A stretch of 64,000 bases of DNA from Cheiracanthium punctorium. Lineage: Eukaryota > Arthropoda > Arachnida > Araneae > Cheiracanthiidae. Positions 34,501 to 46,379 of the stretch are shown here, piece by piece; the stretch's first letter is position 1, and the number at the start of each line of letters is the position of its first letter. The translations under genes were made by a program, and so were the position numbers. The notes below the pieces were generated by a model. The model did no database searches. It worked only from the letters and a program-made list of their open reading frames with translations, and was not told the DNA's origin. The stretch covers positions 62,001 to 126,000 of the forward strand of contig JAWZYV010012280.1 in NCBI GenBank assembly GCA_038373885.1. The letters run 5' to 3'.

Positions 34501-36045
34501 GTACAAACACTTCGATGTGACGTATTTAAATTTCATCAAAAATATTTTGCAATAGAAAGAATAATGAAGGTATATCAAGATTTTTAAGTTGAGAGTTTTA
34601 TTTTCAGTGAGAAATCTGATGCGCCAATTGCTCATTTTTCAATCAATTAAGTCTAATTTCCGCAAACACCACATTTCCTGTTTCCCCCTCACACCCACCA
34701 CAAAAATCCCATTTATGTATCAGACATCAGCCAAATATATCCCCCCCCCCTCCTCCTCTAAGTATACCTTAACGACCACTTTTGTCATCATTATTTAATT
34801 TTTTTTTTTCCTTTGGCAGCCACTTTTTTCCTCATTCACTTTTACTTAACATCTTAAAACGGAAAAATACGGGAAAAAATTGTTAATTTCAAAGAGCACA
34901 TATGCTGGGGGAAAGATTAAGAGCAAACCCCGATATTTTTTCCCTGTACCCGCCTATTTTTCCCCTCCTTATTATTTTTTTTTCTGTTTGAAGGGGGAAA
35001 AAAATGAATGAAAAATGTGCATTTGATCCCTGGAGAAGAGGAACAGATTATTCGATGATGAATAGTATGTACGTAACCCTTAGTTGCCACCCCCCCAAAA
35101 AAACTTTTTCTCGTATCAGTACCCCCCACCCAACCTATCCAAGACCCACCCATTTTTCATTCACTTAGCACTCGCTGCTCTACGTTGTTGGTGTCAGCTG
35201 CCTCTCTCCAGCGGTACAGTCATTTTCTCATTATCGTGCCCCGTTAGGGGATGTTCCGGCCTGAAATGTTGGTCAAGGATTACCATAGTGTGGATGATTT
35301 ATCGCATTAGTTTTATATTAAATAAGGTGTCACTATCACGTGATTAATGCGGGCGATGAATTAATTAGCGCTCTCCCAATTTAATGTCTATGATTTCAGA
35401 TATTAGAGGATTATGAAAACGTTAAGTGAACTGTCTTGTGCAGGAAGCGGTTGGTTTTAATAGATGCATATGCTTGTCGGTGGGGTGGGGCTGTCTAGAA
35501 TAATTATTTTTCCCTCACTTAAGAAAGCAATTTAACGGTATTAACAATTAGCAGTTTTTTTTTTTTTACATTTTTGTATTTTTCATGGCAGCTATAAACT
35601 TTTGAATGAAAGCGCCTACATTTGCATGAGAAGGGCGTTTTTCACTTATAAAAATTGTAATTTCGGCTTTAGTTCCCAATAAGTCTTGTATCTAGGTCCC
35701 TATTGCAGTCGACTCAAGTTTCTACTGGTTAAATTAACAGAATTAGTGCCTCAAACAATCCGTTCTATAATCGATTAGTTTTACTGCATATTCAGCAAAA
35801 CTTTCTGAATACTGTGACAATAAACTGTCTCCATTACTCAGAAAGTCAACATGGTTATCTGCAGATTTGGAAGAATTTTTTTGACTTATTAGATTACAGA
35901 TGTGTGGTACCCATTCTCAGAAAGTCACTTCCCAGTTAATATAAACTAAACTTGCTTTAAAGACAGTATACAGTCCCTGGACATATTAATGACCACTATA
36001 TATAGAATTTTTACCGCAGTTTTTTATTCATAGAAGTTTTACCTT
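31526..36045. other. Long stretch without a gene; small inverted repeat and homopolymers
   Basis: CATCGACCTT (32875-32884) and AAGGTCGATG (32904-32913) form a hairpin just after a C12 run at 32852-32863. The part 34675-35220 alternates pyrimidine-rich and purine-rich strands with C runs, and frames there (for example 35084-35347 plus) are composition artefacts. Frames at 34253-34555 show no domain. Confidence 0.4.
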
Positions 36046-36049
36046 AATG

Positions 36050-36620
36050 AAAGAGGAATAAATATGGAGTGATTCCACTCAACTTTCAGAACATTTGATC
36101 GTAATGTATTGGAATTATTTTTTGTACCCCTGTACAAAAAGTAAGTCGCAAACACACTAAAATCTATACAGGTTGTGTGGCAGTGATCAATAATATACAT
36201 ACATAATTTGAACTTAATCAAATGTACCATTTAGACACTTCAATATTTTGCGTTCATAGGCCATAATTTCTAACAAATCTTTTACAACCATGTGAACAAA
36301 CTATCAGGTCTACACATACCAAAATCTATGTAGGTTATGTAACTGTGATCTATAATATATGTACCCAATTTGAGGTCAATCAAAGGCAGTATTTAGACGC
36401 AAGCGCACTTTGAAGAATTTACATCCATAGACCGTAATGTATAGGAATTCTTCTTTTTAGCCCTGCAAAAAAAAACGAAATTAAGAAAATATATATACGT
36501 CCTATACCCATCAAAATCAGTACCGATCATAAAAGTGTAGTCTTTAATATATCTACTAAATTTTATCTCAATCGAATGCACCGTGTAGAAAATAATCGTT
36601 CACAGGCACACACATACGTA
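36050..36620 (+). mobile_element. LINE-like 3' UTR, three tandem ~165-185 bp units
   Basis: Each unit has a (C/G)GTAATGTAT(T)GGAATT-like block, a CCCTG(T)ACAAAAA block, ACCAAAATCTATGTAGGTTAT, a TATAATATATGTAC block and a variant of CAATCAAA.G.A..(A/G)TTTAGAC. Unit boundaries fall near 36222, 36388 and 36572. The run finishes with CGTTCACAGGCACACACATA, like a LINE tail. The first block also occurs in the 6.8-7.1 kb units, so this is the same superfamily of 3' ends. Confidence 0.65.
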
Positions 36621-37480
36621 TATCACCATAAAAAAGGTTTAAATGAATTCAGAATTATTCTAAACGTGTAAATACATCAAACCCTTAGAGTGGAATTTTT
36701 TCATGATTACAATACTTTTCATACATGGCACATTTGCAAAAAGAAAAAAAAATGTGTATATATCTGCTGTTAGTCATATTACATGTCCGGGGACTGTAAT
36801 TATAAATATAAATCAGCTGAATCATTTAGAGCTGCAAAATAATCATGCATTTTTACTAAAACTGCTTTAGTGCTCTCTTACATTTATTATTTCAGCCTTC
36901 GCAAATTCAAATTTTAAGCATCCACTCTTCATTGAAACTGTGCACGACTGTATTTAAACATTCAAATTCACTTAGCGTAAACATACATATAACTCCAAAA
37001 TAATGCCAAGTTCAACAATCGCAAGTCCCTTTTCCAAACCTCCTTTTCATGGCGAAACAATGAAGCCAAAATGGAAAGCCTTTACGTTTCCATTTGTATT
37101 TGTCACTGGCCATTGTCCAAAAGCCTTATCTACTTTTCACGCCGGGGTCTCTCTCTGAAACACACTGGCTGCAACAATAGGATGAATGTGTTAATTAAAC
37201 ATTAATACTCTGAAAATTAAACTTCCATGTTAATGATTTTATCTATACTTGGAATCCCAAATGAAGGGGAGGAGAATGCAGCGAATCCAGAATACAATAA
37301 GGAAAGGAGAGTTTAAAAAAGGAATGATTATGATAAGGCTTTTCAAATCGATATCGTAAATGAATGAGATAGTGATGTAATTACGAACGTATGCATTCGA
37401 CCGAAATTTGAGTTGGATTAATGGTCTAATTGACAGAATTTAATTAATGTAATCTATGCTTCACCAATGGAAGGATACAA
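36621..37480. other. No gene seen
   Basis: AT-rich DNA, nothing recognised. Confidence 0.45.
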
Positions 37481-37483
37481 TTT

Positions 37484-37895
37484 TTTTTAATTGTTACAAC
37501 TTGATAAATTTAGCTAATATGTGTAATTCTTGGAAACATTGTGAGAATTGTTACATAAAAAATGCAATTTATGAATAAGATAGATTAATATTTATAGTTT
37601 TGTATCAAAATGTTTTGCTTAGAGTTTGGGTATTGTAATCAATCAATCAATTCAAACGATACAATCAATGAATGCATTATTATGTGCTAAAATATTAATT
37701 GTTACTGCTTGATAAATTTGGCTAATATGTGTGATTCTTGAAAATCACACATATTAGCCACATTGCAACTTAAAAAATGACATTTAAAAATCCGACAGAT
37801 ATTTATAGTTTTGTATCAAAATGCATTACTTATAGCGTAGGTATTGTAATCAATTAGTTCAAATAATACAATCAATACATAGTTATAATACATAT
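37484..37895. repeat. Diverged tandem duplication, ~210 bp unit x2
   Basis: Unit 1 starts with AATTGTTACAACTTGATAAA and unit 2 (about 37697) with AATTGTTACTGCTTGATAAA. Both continue through GCTAATATGTGT, ATAGTTTTGTATCAAAATG and a GGTATTGTAATCAAT block to ATACAATCAAT. Unit 2 contains an extra perfect hairpin. Confidence 0.7.
37720..37759. repeat. Perfect 17 bp hairpin, 6 nt loop
   Basis: GGCTAATATGTGTGATT, loop CTTGAA, then the exact complement. In unit 1 of the duplication the right arm is not present, so the hairpin arose after duplication by templated inversion or similar. It is too short for a typical pre-miRNA. Confidence 0.75.
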
Positions 37896-38388
37896 TAAAA
37901 ATATTCAGAATGTATCTTATATTCTAAACGCCTTGCATCAAATCTCCTTGCAAAATGCCCAGGTAGCTTTACACTATGGTAAATCTATATCGCTTGACAA
38001 TTTTTGTGAAAACTGTTAAAGAATAATAATGCGAAGTTTCCTGTATATATATATATGTATATATAATTATTAGCAATGCAAAAATGGCATATAAAGTCAA
38101 ATCAAGCATCCATAAATAATTATTTAGAAGTTATCCTATTTGTAACGCGCAACTGCAGCTATGACAAACAGAATAGAATATAACTAGTAAGTAAAACACA
38201 AAACATACTACAAATTAGACATACCTTGCATTAAAAAAAAAACAGCTATTAGCAAGAATTAGAAACCGCATTTTGAAGCCAAATAAAGTGCAGGAATTAT
38301 TGTGAAAATAGGATGGAATGGAAATTATAACCACTGTCACTATCGTCAGGGGCCACAAACAGTGGATTATAATTTAAAGCAAACCAAA
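37896..38388. other. No gene seen
   Basis: AT-rich DNA with a TA/TG run near 38044-38066. Confidence 0.45.
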
Positions 38389-38458
38389 TAGTAGGGTTTC
38401 GGTTGTGTGGCATATCGGAAGAGATATTAACTCCACACATCTGGGCCCTACCCTACTA
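38389..38458. mobile_element. 70 bp inverted-repeat mini-element
   Basis: TAGTAGGGT (38389-38397) and ACCCTACTA (38450-38458) are exact inverted ends, with a second inner pair GTGTGG/CCACAC. Could be a tiny miniature transposon or a simple hairpin. Confidence 0.45.
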
Positions 38459-40285
38459 AAAAATGATAAAAAAAGGAATCAAAAAGATAACAAAAATAGA
38501 AATAGCAATTATATTTTGTTTAATTCAGCTTTTTCCCCCCCGATGTATTGATAATACTTTCTTTTTTTTTTAGGTAAGTCTGATTGGTATTGTTAAAGTG
38601 TCTGCATTCTTTTAAATGGAAATAACATTCTTGTTTATTATAGGTAAGAAAACTTTTATGTATAATTAAATTACAGCCTATGTAAAGATAGTTGTTCTGA
38701 TCTATTATAAACTTCCAATATAAACATATGCTGTACATCAAGACAACTTACAAATAATTTTTTCAGGTGCTTCCATATGACAAAAAAAAATTAATACGAA
38801 TGAGGAATAACTTACATTTGCTTTCACGTGACGAAAAAAAAAAATAAAATCAAATAAACAATTTATACTAAGCTGTCTCAGAAAGAACAGCACCGCTACT
38901 CACTAACACACGAGAAGAGTGGCCTTCGCTCCGTTAAATAACTCGAATCCTTTAGGCTTAACCATCAACCCAAAAATAGCTCAGATTCATAATTTTTCCG
39001 CCTAGTTAATGTGTTTTAAAATTTCCACCCTCGCTGTTACTTTGTGATAATTTATCATAAGCCTTTCAGCGCGTAATTAATCTTCCCGTATCTCAGTTAT
39101 TGCATAAAACCAACTGCCAACTAACGATACCCCCGATACCATTCGCGAATCCTCACAGTACTCAGTAACATTCTAATTAATCAGATTTCTTTTCCATATC
39201 TTTTCGGCTCTAGCTCGGCCCCCAGAACAATTTCCCTTAAGAGGTGATAGCCTGCCTCAAAACTGCTTCCGGATTAAATTAATGGTTCATGGAGGTAAAA
39301 CATTTTCACAGAGGAGCAATGACGTATCCGAGAACGGCTTGTGAGAAGGACTTCTGGTTTCTTAAATGAATTTTCATGGGGGAGTGCGAGGTACACGGTC
39401 CCTGCGGCCATATTAATGTGACCACCGGCAGATGTGTAGTTTTTACTACTGTACGCGAACATGTACCGTGTAAGGGAAAGTATTGTAATCGTGAATAAAT
39501 TCGACAATGAGTAGAAAAATCGTGGGGGGGGGGGAACTGCCCTTATACTTTATTATGAATAAAGCATATATTATTGTAAAACAAATTGAGCTGGTTAATC
39601 AAACGTGGACGCGGTTTAAAATATGGATACATTTTTGGCATAACGCTAAAGAATTGTCAAATTACTAAAATGAAAACAGAGGGTTTTCGCGTTTTTTGCG
39701 AAAGCATTCAGTGAAAAAAATTATAACGCTAGCAAGATTATCGTTTTTCCTTACTGTTTTTTTTCTTTTAACCTCCTTTTTGCAATCCTATAAAAATATG
39801 GCTGATTTTTAAAATTAATTTTCAAATTGAGTTTTTAAGAATTCTGAAATATTGAAGAACGCGAATTTGTAGACATCATTGATTTTTTGGAATTTTGCGA
39901 AACCATTTTTTTTTTTTTTTAATTTTGGTAACGACTTTTTGAACTACCTTAAATTCCTGCGTAGGCACCAAATGACTCCCTTCTATGTCTATTAAGTTTC
40001 ATATATTTTTTAATGATTCATGATGCAATGGGGAATGGCAGATATTTTTAAGGGAGGGGAATAGGTTAGAAATATTTAAACATTTATATAGGACAATTGT
40101 TAATTTTAACTGTAACATTAAATTATTGCACCACACATAATAAAATAAGGACAATGTATAAAAAAGCATTAGACATTTTTGTGAAATTCTTATAAAACGA
40201 AAGAATGGATATTGGTTTTTCGAAACTTAAATCATTGTTGACACAACGATTTAAATTTAATCGAGAATTCCAGAGAGAAATCTCA
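38459..40285. other. No gene seen
   Basis: AT-rich. A G9-10 run lies near 39523 and a T run near 39908. The minus frame at 39507-39274 has no motif. Confidence 0.45.
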
Positions 40286-40289
40286 AGAA

Positions 40290-40450
40290 TTCTACAGAAA
40301 TACCGAATTTGACCTGCCTTTTCGACTAAGTCTTATATGGGAAGCAGTTGGAAGGAAAAGAGGTTCAGTGGATTGCGACGTTTCCAATATTTTAAGATAG
40401 TTTCGACCAAACAAACAAACAGACACACAAAAACAACTTTTTAGAAGAAA
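40290..40450 (+). mobile_element. LINE-like 3' tail
   Basis: A GTGGATTGCGACG block is followed by TTTCGACCAAACAAACAAAC and AGACACACAAAAACAAC, a typical arthropod non-LTR 3' end. No coding part upstream. Confidence 0.45.
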
Positions 40451-40844
40451 TTTTCTATTTTGCACTTCCCCGAATATATTTGGTGTACGTGCCTCAGATA
40501 CACTATAACTTCATTCAAAGCTCTCTAAGGTAGTTTTGGAATGAAATTTATACTTAAAATTTTCGAAATTTGCTGCAGTTTCCTTAATTTTTTTTTACAA
40601 AATTTCTTGTAATAAGAATTGAAGTTCTGAAATATTTTCCTAAAACAGTATACTTCCTGAGACAGCGTATTATAATCTACTATGTATAATGTTTGACAGC
40701 AGTATAATTCGTGCTTCAAACATATGCGTAAAATTCATATTTTTATTCGAATTCGAGTTTATTGGGTGTTTCAAATTGTTTGAGAAGGATACCAACATTC
40801 CTTCACTGCTGTCTACATATACATTATATTCATATACATACATT

Positions 40845-41006
40845 TAGTGGCGTAGCCAAGGGGGAGGAGATAGGGGGAGTCACCCCCCCATGAGAAATTT
40901 TTGCCATACACAATGTATAGTCTTCACTCCCTTATCACACACACGTATACATATATGTGAGTTGCAGTAGTGGTAACCCCGAGAAAAACTCCTAGCTACG
41001 CCACTG
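40845..41006. mobile_element. hAT-type miniature element (162 bp) with perfect duplication
   Basis: Ends TAGTGGCGTAGCC and CTAGCTACGCCACTG are near-perfect inverted repeats. CATACATT flanks it exactly on both sides (40837-40844 and 41007-41014). The interior (CCCCCCATGAGAAATTTTTG, CCATACACAATGTATAG, ACACACGTATACATATATG) matches the reverse complement of 61737-61886. Confidence 0.88.
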
Positions 41007-41320
41007 CATACATTAGACAGGTCTACAAATATTTCAAAAGTAAGTTCGAACACAAATTATGCCAGTTGAACGCAAACTGAATGAATGAGTCATGATTAAG
41101 ACTTTGGTAAACGAGAGCAAACTATAGCATTCCCAGGTCAGCAGCTTCTGACTAAACGAGACTGACAATGGTAAGAGAAATTTTTTCATCATAGCATGTT
41201 CATCAAGTCCCAAGTATTAAACTTTTATTGAAAGTTGAAAGAATAAATTTCATACTCAGTGTCCGTTTGAAATCCCAATGCGTTCTTCCTGCAAAAAGGG
41301 ACATAAATTGTAAGAAAAGA

Positions 41321-41328
<8 letters not shown>

Positions 41329-41352
<24 letters not shown>
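41329..41352. repeat. (TA)12 microsatellite
   Basis: Twelve uninterrupted TA units. Confidence 0.9.
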
Positions 41353-41510
41353 AAATTCGCTGGAAGGGGGGGGGTTCTCACTGTAACCACTGTTGGTGCC
41401 ACTGTGGAACAAATACCTTAAACAAAGCTGTTTTTTTTCCACTGGTTGTTTCTTTTCATTAAAAATTCGATTGTCAGCCGGTTCGGTCATCCTGGGTTAA
41501 ATTGAGTATG

Positions 41511-42013
41511 TTAGCCCTTTCGTGGGCTATTTATTTATCTTTGGAATTTCTCATGTTTTTTTATGTTTTAATACAATTAAAAAATAGCATTTAAGAAATA
41601 TATTTTATTTTCCCAAATTTTTTATACTTGCATTTTAATTCTGGAGTTGGGAAATATCTCCAGTAGTTTTTTAGTTCAGGCAGTGGTGTATAACTATGAA
41701 TCTATGCATACTTCTCCATACTTTTAACTCTTCTGACGTTATGATGATGATGTATTGTTGCGCAGCACACATATAACATCAAACCTCAAAACATCATGTC
41801 TAGTAAACTCTTTTTAATTTTCAAAACAAAAGGGTTAATTCTGTTTGAATCGCTTGAACAAACATGCCAGTACCAAACGAATATGGGAATAGTTTTCTTA
41901 ACGATGTAAAAGCGGGGCCAATATATTTTAGTGGGTTTTCTGCTTCCCGAAGGTATGTTTCGTAAGATAATGCAGGTGGGATGTAATCTTTCCAGTGCCC
42001 ACGAAAGGGTTAA
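41511..42013. mobile_element. piggyBac-like miniature element (503 bp)
   Basis: CCCTTTCGTGGGC (41515-41527) and its exact complement GCCCACGAAAGGG (41997-42009) form the ends. The right border has TTAA (42010-42013) and the left TTAG, one change from TTAA. TTAA targets and CCC-type ends are the hallmark of piggyBac. A minus frame at 42061-41786 has no transposase motif, so the element is non-autonomous. Confidence 0.75.
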
Positions 42014-44100
42014 ACACGCATGCAAAACTTTCCATTGCACGGCAAACATTTTGAATGACAAACTGAGTTTTAATATGTGATCTAACTTTTATTTTTATTT
42101 TTTCTGACTTGTTATGTCTACTTTAAATTACAGAAGCGAACTCAAAAGTATAAGTACAATGCATTTTCGACGCGATTCTGGACTGGTACGTAAAACTGAG
42201 AGGAGATGAGAACCGTGTTATTAATTTGAATGTTGATATTGCATACAATGTTTGGATTTTTTTTTTAAATGTTCTGGCAATTGCATTTAAAAAATTTAGC
42301 TTTAATTTTGGCATTTTCTCAAACACGGCTAACTTTATAAGTGAGTTTTATTAGCTACATCATTCTATGTTTAGAATAAAAACGTGTAAATATCTTGTAA
42401 ATATTTTGTAGAATTCCATTCATACAACATTCTTGATACTTTTTGCCTGGATTTTGAAATGATATATTTGACTATGGTAGTAAGTAATGAAGTAAAGAAG
42501 TGAACAAGAACTGAAACAGTAATAGTAAAAATTCATAAAAAGAACTATATATTAAAAATGATCTTGCCGGAAAAAAAAACCTAAAAATAAGTTTATATTC
42601 AATATGCGTACAGCATCTTAAGCGGCGAGATATTTAATTCAAATCTTAAGCCTCAAAATAGCAATAATTTACCGAAGTAGTTCATTTTTGAATGTTAAAT
42701 ATCTAAACTTTGTAGTTAATACTTTCAACTTTTATAACCACTTTTCAACCAACTTTTCATACAGGGATTTCTTTTAAAGTTACTTATTTAATTTTTTAAG
42801 TATACGGCCCCTCATACAATTTGTGTTCTGAAATACAACTGCATATCACTAGGACACATCTTTCTAATTGGAAGTATAATGCTAAAGTCAGTATAGTTTT
42901 AAAGCAGGCTCGACTGATCAAATAATTTGAACCAGCCGATGGTGTATGTGTGTGTTATCTATACACGTGAATTTATAATCTAAAATTACTTTTATAACTA
43001 CTTAAAAATTCAGAAAGGTTCGAATAAATAATTTATTTTCTGAACTTCAAATAATGCATGATGAATAATGCATTTATTTACCTCTTTAAATCTAAAATAT
43101 ATATTAAAACTGCACTATTCATTACCATATTTTTGAGCATTCATAGTTATATTACAACGATTATCGATCTCTAACGGTTACTTGGACATTTTAAGTTACG
43201 AGTTTTCAATGACAAGCTGAATACTAATTATATAATTTTTAAAGCCCTGAAACGTTCCGAGAATCGATTAAAAGGCTTCAGCAGTAATTAGTTTTAGCAA
43301 TTTAATTGTCATTCTGTTTAGTTATTGATACTGTTCATGCATTGATCCACTTGACTGCTGTTGCCGCTCCAAGCAAATCATTTCTGAAATTCGAATAACC
43401 GCAGTGTAATTAAATAACTGGAGTAAAAACATTTATTCATTTCTTAGGGGACTTTAATGGTTTCTTTTTAAATTTCATGCCAAAATTAACTCTCATAATG
43501 TAACAGAAAATAATGTCTTGGTCTTCATTGCTATATTTCGTTTTATTAGCACTAAACTTTTCCTGACATAGAAGCTTTAATCTCCGTAAGCTTAAACTGG
43601 AAAAAATTGTTAATATTTAACTTTAATATATAAATTTTACTAGCATTGTTAGGAACAAAATTCGGTCTCTTTGTCAAAAATTAATATTTCAGTCACTGAA
43701 AAATTCAGTTTCTGAGAATTTTTTGGATAACTAATTTTTAATGGAGACGAAACGGAATAAGATATAGTCATCTTTTAGTCATGATTTTTCTCACTGTTTA
43801 TTTGTGTGCATATATTTTAAGCTTAAAGTAACAACGAAAAATTTCATACATAAAGTAATACGCATTTATGAGCATCGAATGTTTGTAATACCAAAGATTC
43901 CTTATTATATTTGGAGAAAGAATCGGGTTTTTTAAACTCCACTTTTTTGGTTTCCAGATCTTTGGATTAGATCCAAATGATGCCATTAAAATTATTATGC
44001 GTACGTAAAATTTGGAAAATTTCATTAAAAAGTACCCCAAAACATCCTGTCCAAGTAGAATGAATTTTACTCTAGGAATTTCAAAATGACTGAAGACAGT
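42014..44100. other. No gene seen
   Basis: AT-rich DNA. A 172-codon minus frame (44316-43798) runs from here into the LINE-like tail but shows no motif. Confidence 0.4.
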
Positions 44101-44104
44101 CAGT

Positions 44105-44515
44105 TTAGACAGTTTTGAAAGAAGTGAAACTTTCTCTAAAATCCACGTAGAACAATGAATGTCTTTACCGTAATGCATTGGAGATCCTGTATGCTCGAGT
44201 ACAAAATGAGATATAGTGTACGTAGAGTAATAATTAAAAAAATAACATAAATATAAATTGCGTAGACATTCATGGACGTAATGGACCCCCTCGTGGAGGG
44301 GTCCACAGGAGGGCACGTGCTTCTTAATTTCGTCTCAAAATCTTTTTGATAGAAAAGATTCCAAATTTTAGTTGAAACGTCCCTTCTACTTTTGAATTCG
44401 AGATGTGCTCCGAAAAACATCATCGGTCACACTACCCCAAAGTAAGTCATCTTCTGGTATTTTACGTGGTTAGAGTATAGATGGACAGAGACAGACAAAC
44501 AGAAGCTAAAATCGT
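44105..44515 (+). mobile_element. LINE-like 3' end
   Basis: Contains CCGTAATGCATTGGAGATCC, then GAGTACAAAATGAGATATAG, and ends GATGGACAGAGACAGACAAA followed by CAGAAGC. A hairpin TGGACCCC...GGGGTCCA lies at about 44282-44308. The same unit grammar as at 36 kb and 6.9 kb. Confidence 0.5.
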
Positions 44516-44679
44516 AACAATTTTTCTTAAAATATTAATCAGTTATCTGCGTCATAAATGTACACTTTTTTCTTAGCTAATTTGACTGTTTTTACTTTTT
44601 GTGGATTACTTTTCAATGTGCATAAGCTGAGCACTCTCTATATTGAAATAATACACCGAAACAATTCGAGGTTACTGTA

Positions 44680-45130
44680 ACTATTGATTAAACCGACATA
44701 TTTCTAATCTTGAACTCAGTTTTCGAAAAGTCAACCGCGCGATACCGGTAGTCACGTGATCAGGATTTTAATTTAGCGAGTGATCTGGGTTCAATTAAAC
44801 ATCCTGTCGCATTGGCAGGAATTGTTTGTTCTACGGACACAGAAAGAGAGAAAGGGACACAAAGTAATTGTTTACCCGCAGTTCGAAATGAGCGTAGCTG
44901 TTTGGAAATCAATGAAAGAGCATCGAAGATTCCAGACTACGTGATTTCTGTTGTGACATTTCATTTAGAGAAATGTCCCCGGCATTTCGACGTTGATTTT
45001 AGCGGTTCTCTACTCCCACGTTAAATAACTGAATGTTTCGGCTCGGTTTAATAAAGAGTGAATATCTAGAGGTTGGTTGGAAATAATTTCGCGTGTTAGT
45101 GAGTTGGTAAAATGGTGTACTTGCTACATC
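44680..45130. repeat. Paralogous noncoding segment A
   Basis: Aligns along its whole length with 46380-46830. Shared blocks are TCG(A)GAAAAGTCAAC, GAAAATCAATG-type, TGACATTTCATTTAGAGAAA, a GGCATT(T/C)CGA block and CGCGTGTT.G.G. It is not an obvious transposon end and has no coding signature; a 70-codon frame (44812-45024) is not conserved in the partner. Confidence 0.6.
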
Positions 45131-45451
45131 ATGCTAACAGCAATACGAGTTAAATTTAAGAGTAAATTCTAGACTTACATGTACAGTCATTTTAAGTACT
45201 CTATTAAATAGTGCTGTTGTGTTGTTAGAAACATATTCAGTTCAAAAAGACAGCAATGGCATAGAGAATAACAACGACTAGAGAAATAGAAGAGCTCATA
45301 AAGTATCAGAACATCGCAATATGTACAAGGCACAACGACTGGCCTGGTCGGCGATTGACGAGTAATGGATATGCTACTTTAGATATATTTCAGAGTAATA
45401 ATCATGAAAGTAACTTGATTATTTATTTCCCAGTAATCTTACGCCTTTACA

Positions 45452-45648
45452 CAGTGGCGTAGCGGAGAACCCATACGAGGACCTACCCGAAGAATCGGAG
45501 GACCCAACATCTTTAAAATAGTTAAATAGGCGGTTTTAGGGGAATTTAGATGGAATAGAATATTAGGATATGGAAAAATTCACCAGTAAGGGGCCCTTTT
45601 TCAATCTCTAACCCAGGGCCCCCAAAGTAGTCACTCCGGGCGAGAACA
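45452..45648. mobile_element. hAT-like element relic
   Basis: The left end CAGTGGCGTAGCGGAGAAC matches the family ends. The right side, AAGGGGCCC...CCCAGGGCCCCCAAAGTAG, is degenerate, and no duplication was found. Confidence 0.5.
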
Positions 45649-45682
45649 ACAATTATCTTAGCTCGGACACATTGAGACATAA

Positions 45683-45853
45683 ACTAATGGTGGAGCGGCA
45701 GAGTTCTTACACTGGGAGCCATTGTGCAAAATAATCAGAAGACCAAAGAAAAGATGGTTGGGCGATGTTTTAAATGACCTAAAAAGCATGACAATGACTA
45801 AAGAAATCCATGATAGAGCTAGCTGTCTAGAAAGGGGTTGTGCGCCAGACTAA
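45683..45853 (+). pseudogene. Non-LTR retrotransposon ORF2 C-terminal remnant
   Basis: A 56-codon open frame encodes EFLHWEPLCKIIRRPKKRW followed by LGDVLNDLKSM. This has the form of the C-terminal tail of RTE/BovB-like and related endonuclease-reverse transcriptase proteins (LxW.P..KR.RGRPKxRW...V..DL). The frame begins after a stop and ends at 45851-45853; the usual continuation (W..LA.DR..W) is replaced by EIHDRASCLERG. Upstream lies the hAT relic, and no reverse transcriptase domain is present. It is a fragment, not a gene. Confidence 0.65.
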
Positions 45854-46379
45854 GGCACTTCTCGGACTGTAAAGTCAATGAAAAACAAGAAAACGATACA
45901 GTGCTGAATGAAGAACTTCCTGCTGCTGAATTAGTGGATTCAACAGTTTTTAATCTTTTTGGGAGATGAAAAATCAAGAAAAAAAAGCGTAACGTTATAA
46001 AATATCTCTATGCACGTATGCATCTAATCGCGAAGAGTACTGCATATTCATACCCTAAAGGTGTTAAAATAAAATTGAAGGATTTGCTGCAAAAATGAAG
46101 TAGCACCACCTTGCGATGAAAAGAAAAACTCTTTCGATCAAAAAATATGTCGCTCCAATCTTTAAGTTCTGTGTTACAAGATATGAAGCTGTCAGTCTCG
46201 TTTGTCTATGTTGAATTCTCAAACTTTTTTTGTTAAACAGTTTTCTGCAAACTGGAATAGTTGAAATTAGATCCTTCTTGCAGAAAATCTGCCAATTGTC
46301 GCAGAATCAATGAATTAACATATCTTATTATAGTCAGAAATGAATCTATGATTCAAATAAATTGCCGCCGAATTCATTA
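45854..46379. other. No gene seen
   Basis: AT-rich DNA between segments A and B; nothing recognised. Confidence 0.45.

Noticed and set aside
34675..35220. Pyrimidine-rich stretch considered as a coding or promoter region
   Set aside because: Open frames are explained by C/T-rich composition, and no motif was found.
36714..36790. Inverted or microsatellite-like ATGTGTATATATCTG region
   Set aside because: Too short and low complexity to support a feature.
43798..44316. 172-codon minus-strand open frame, the longest in the window
   Set aside because: Runs through LINE-like 3' end sequence on the opposite strand; peptide has no motif and AT-driven composition.
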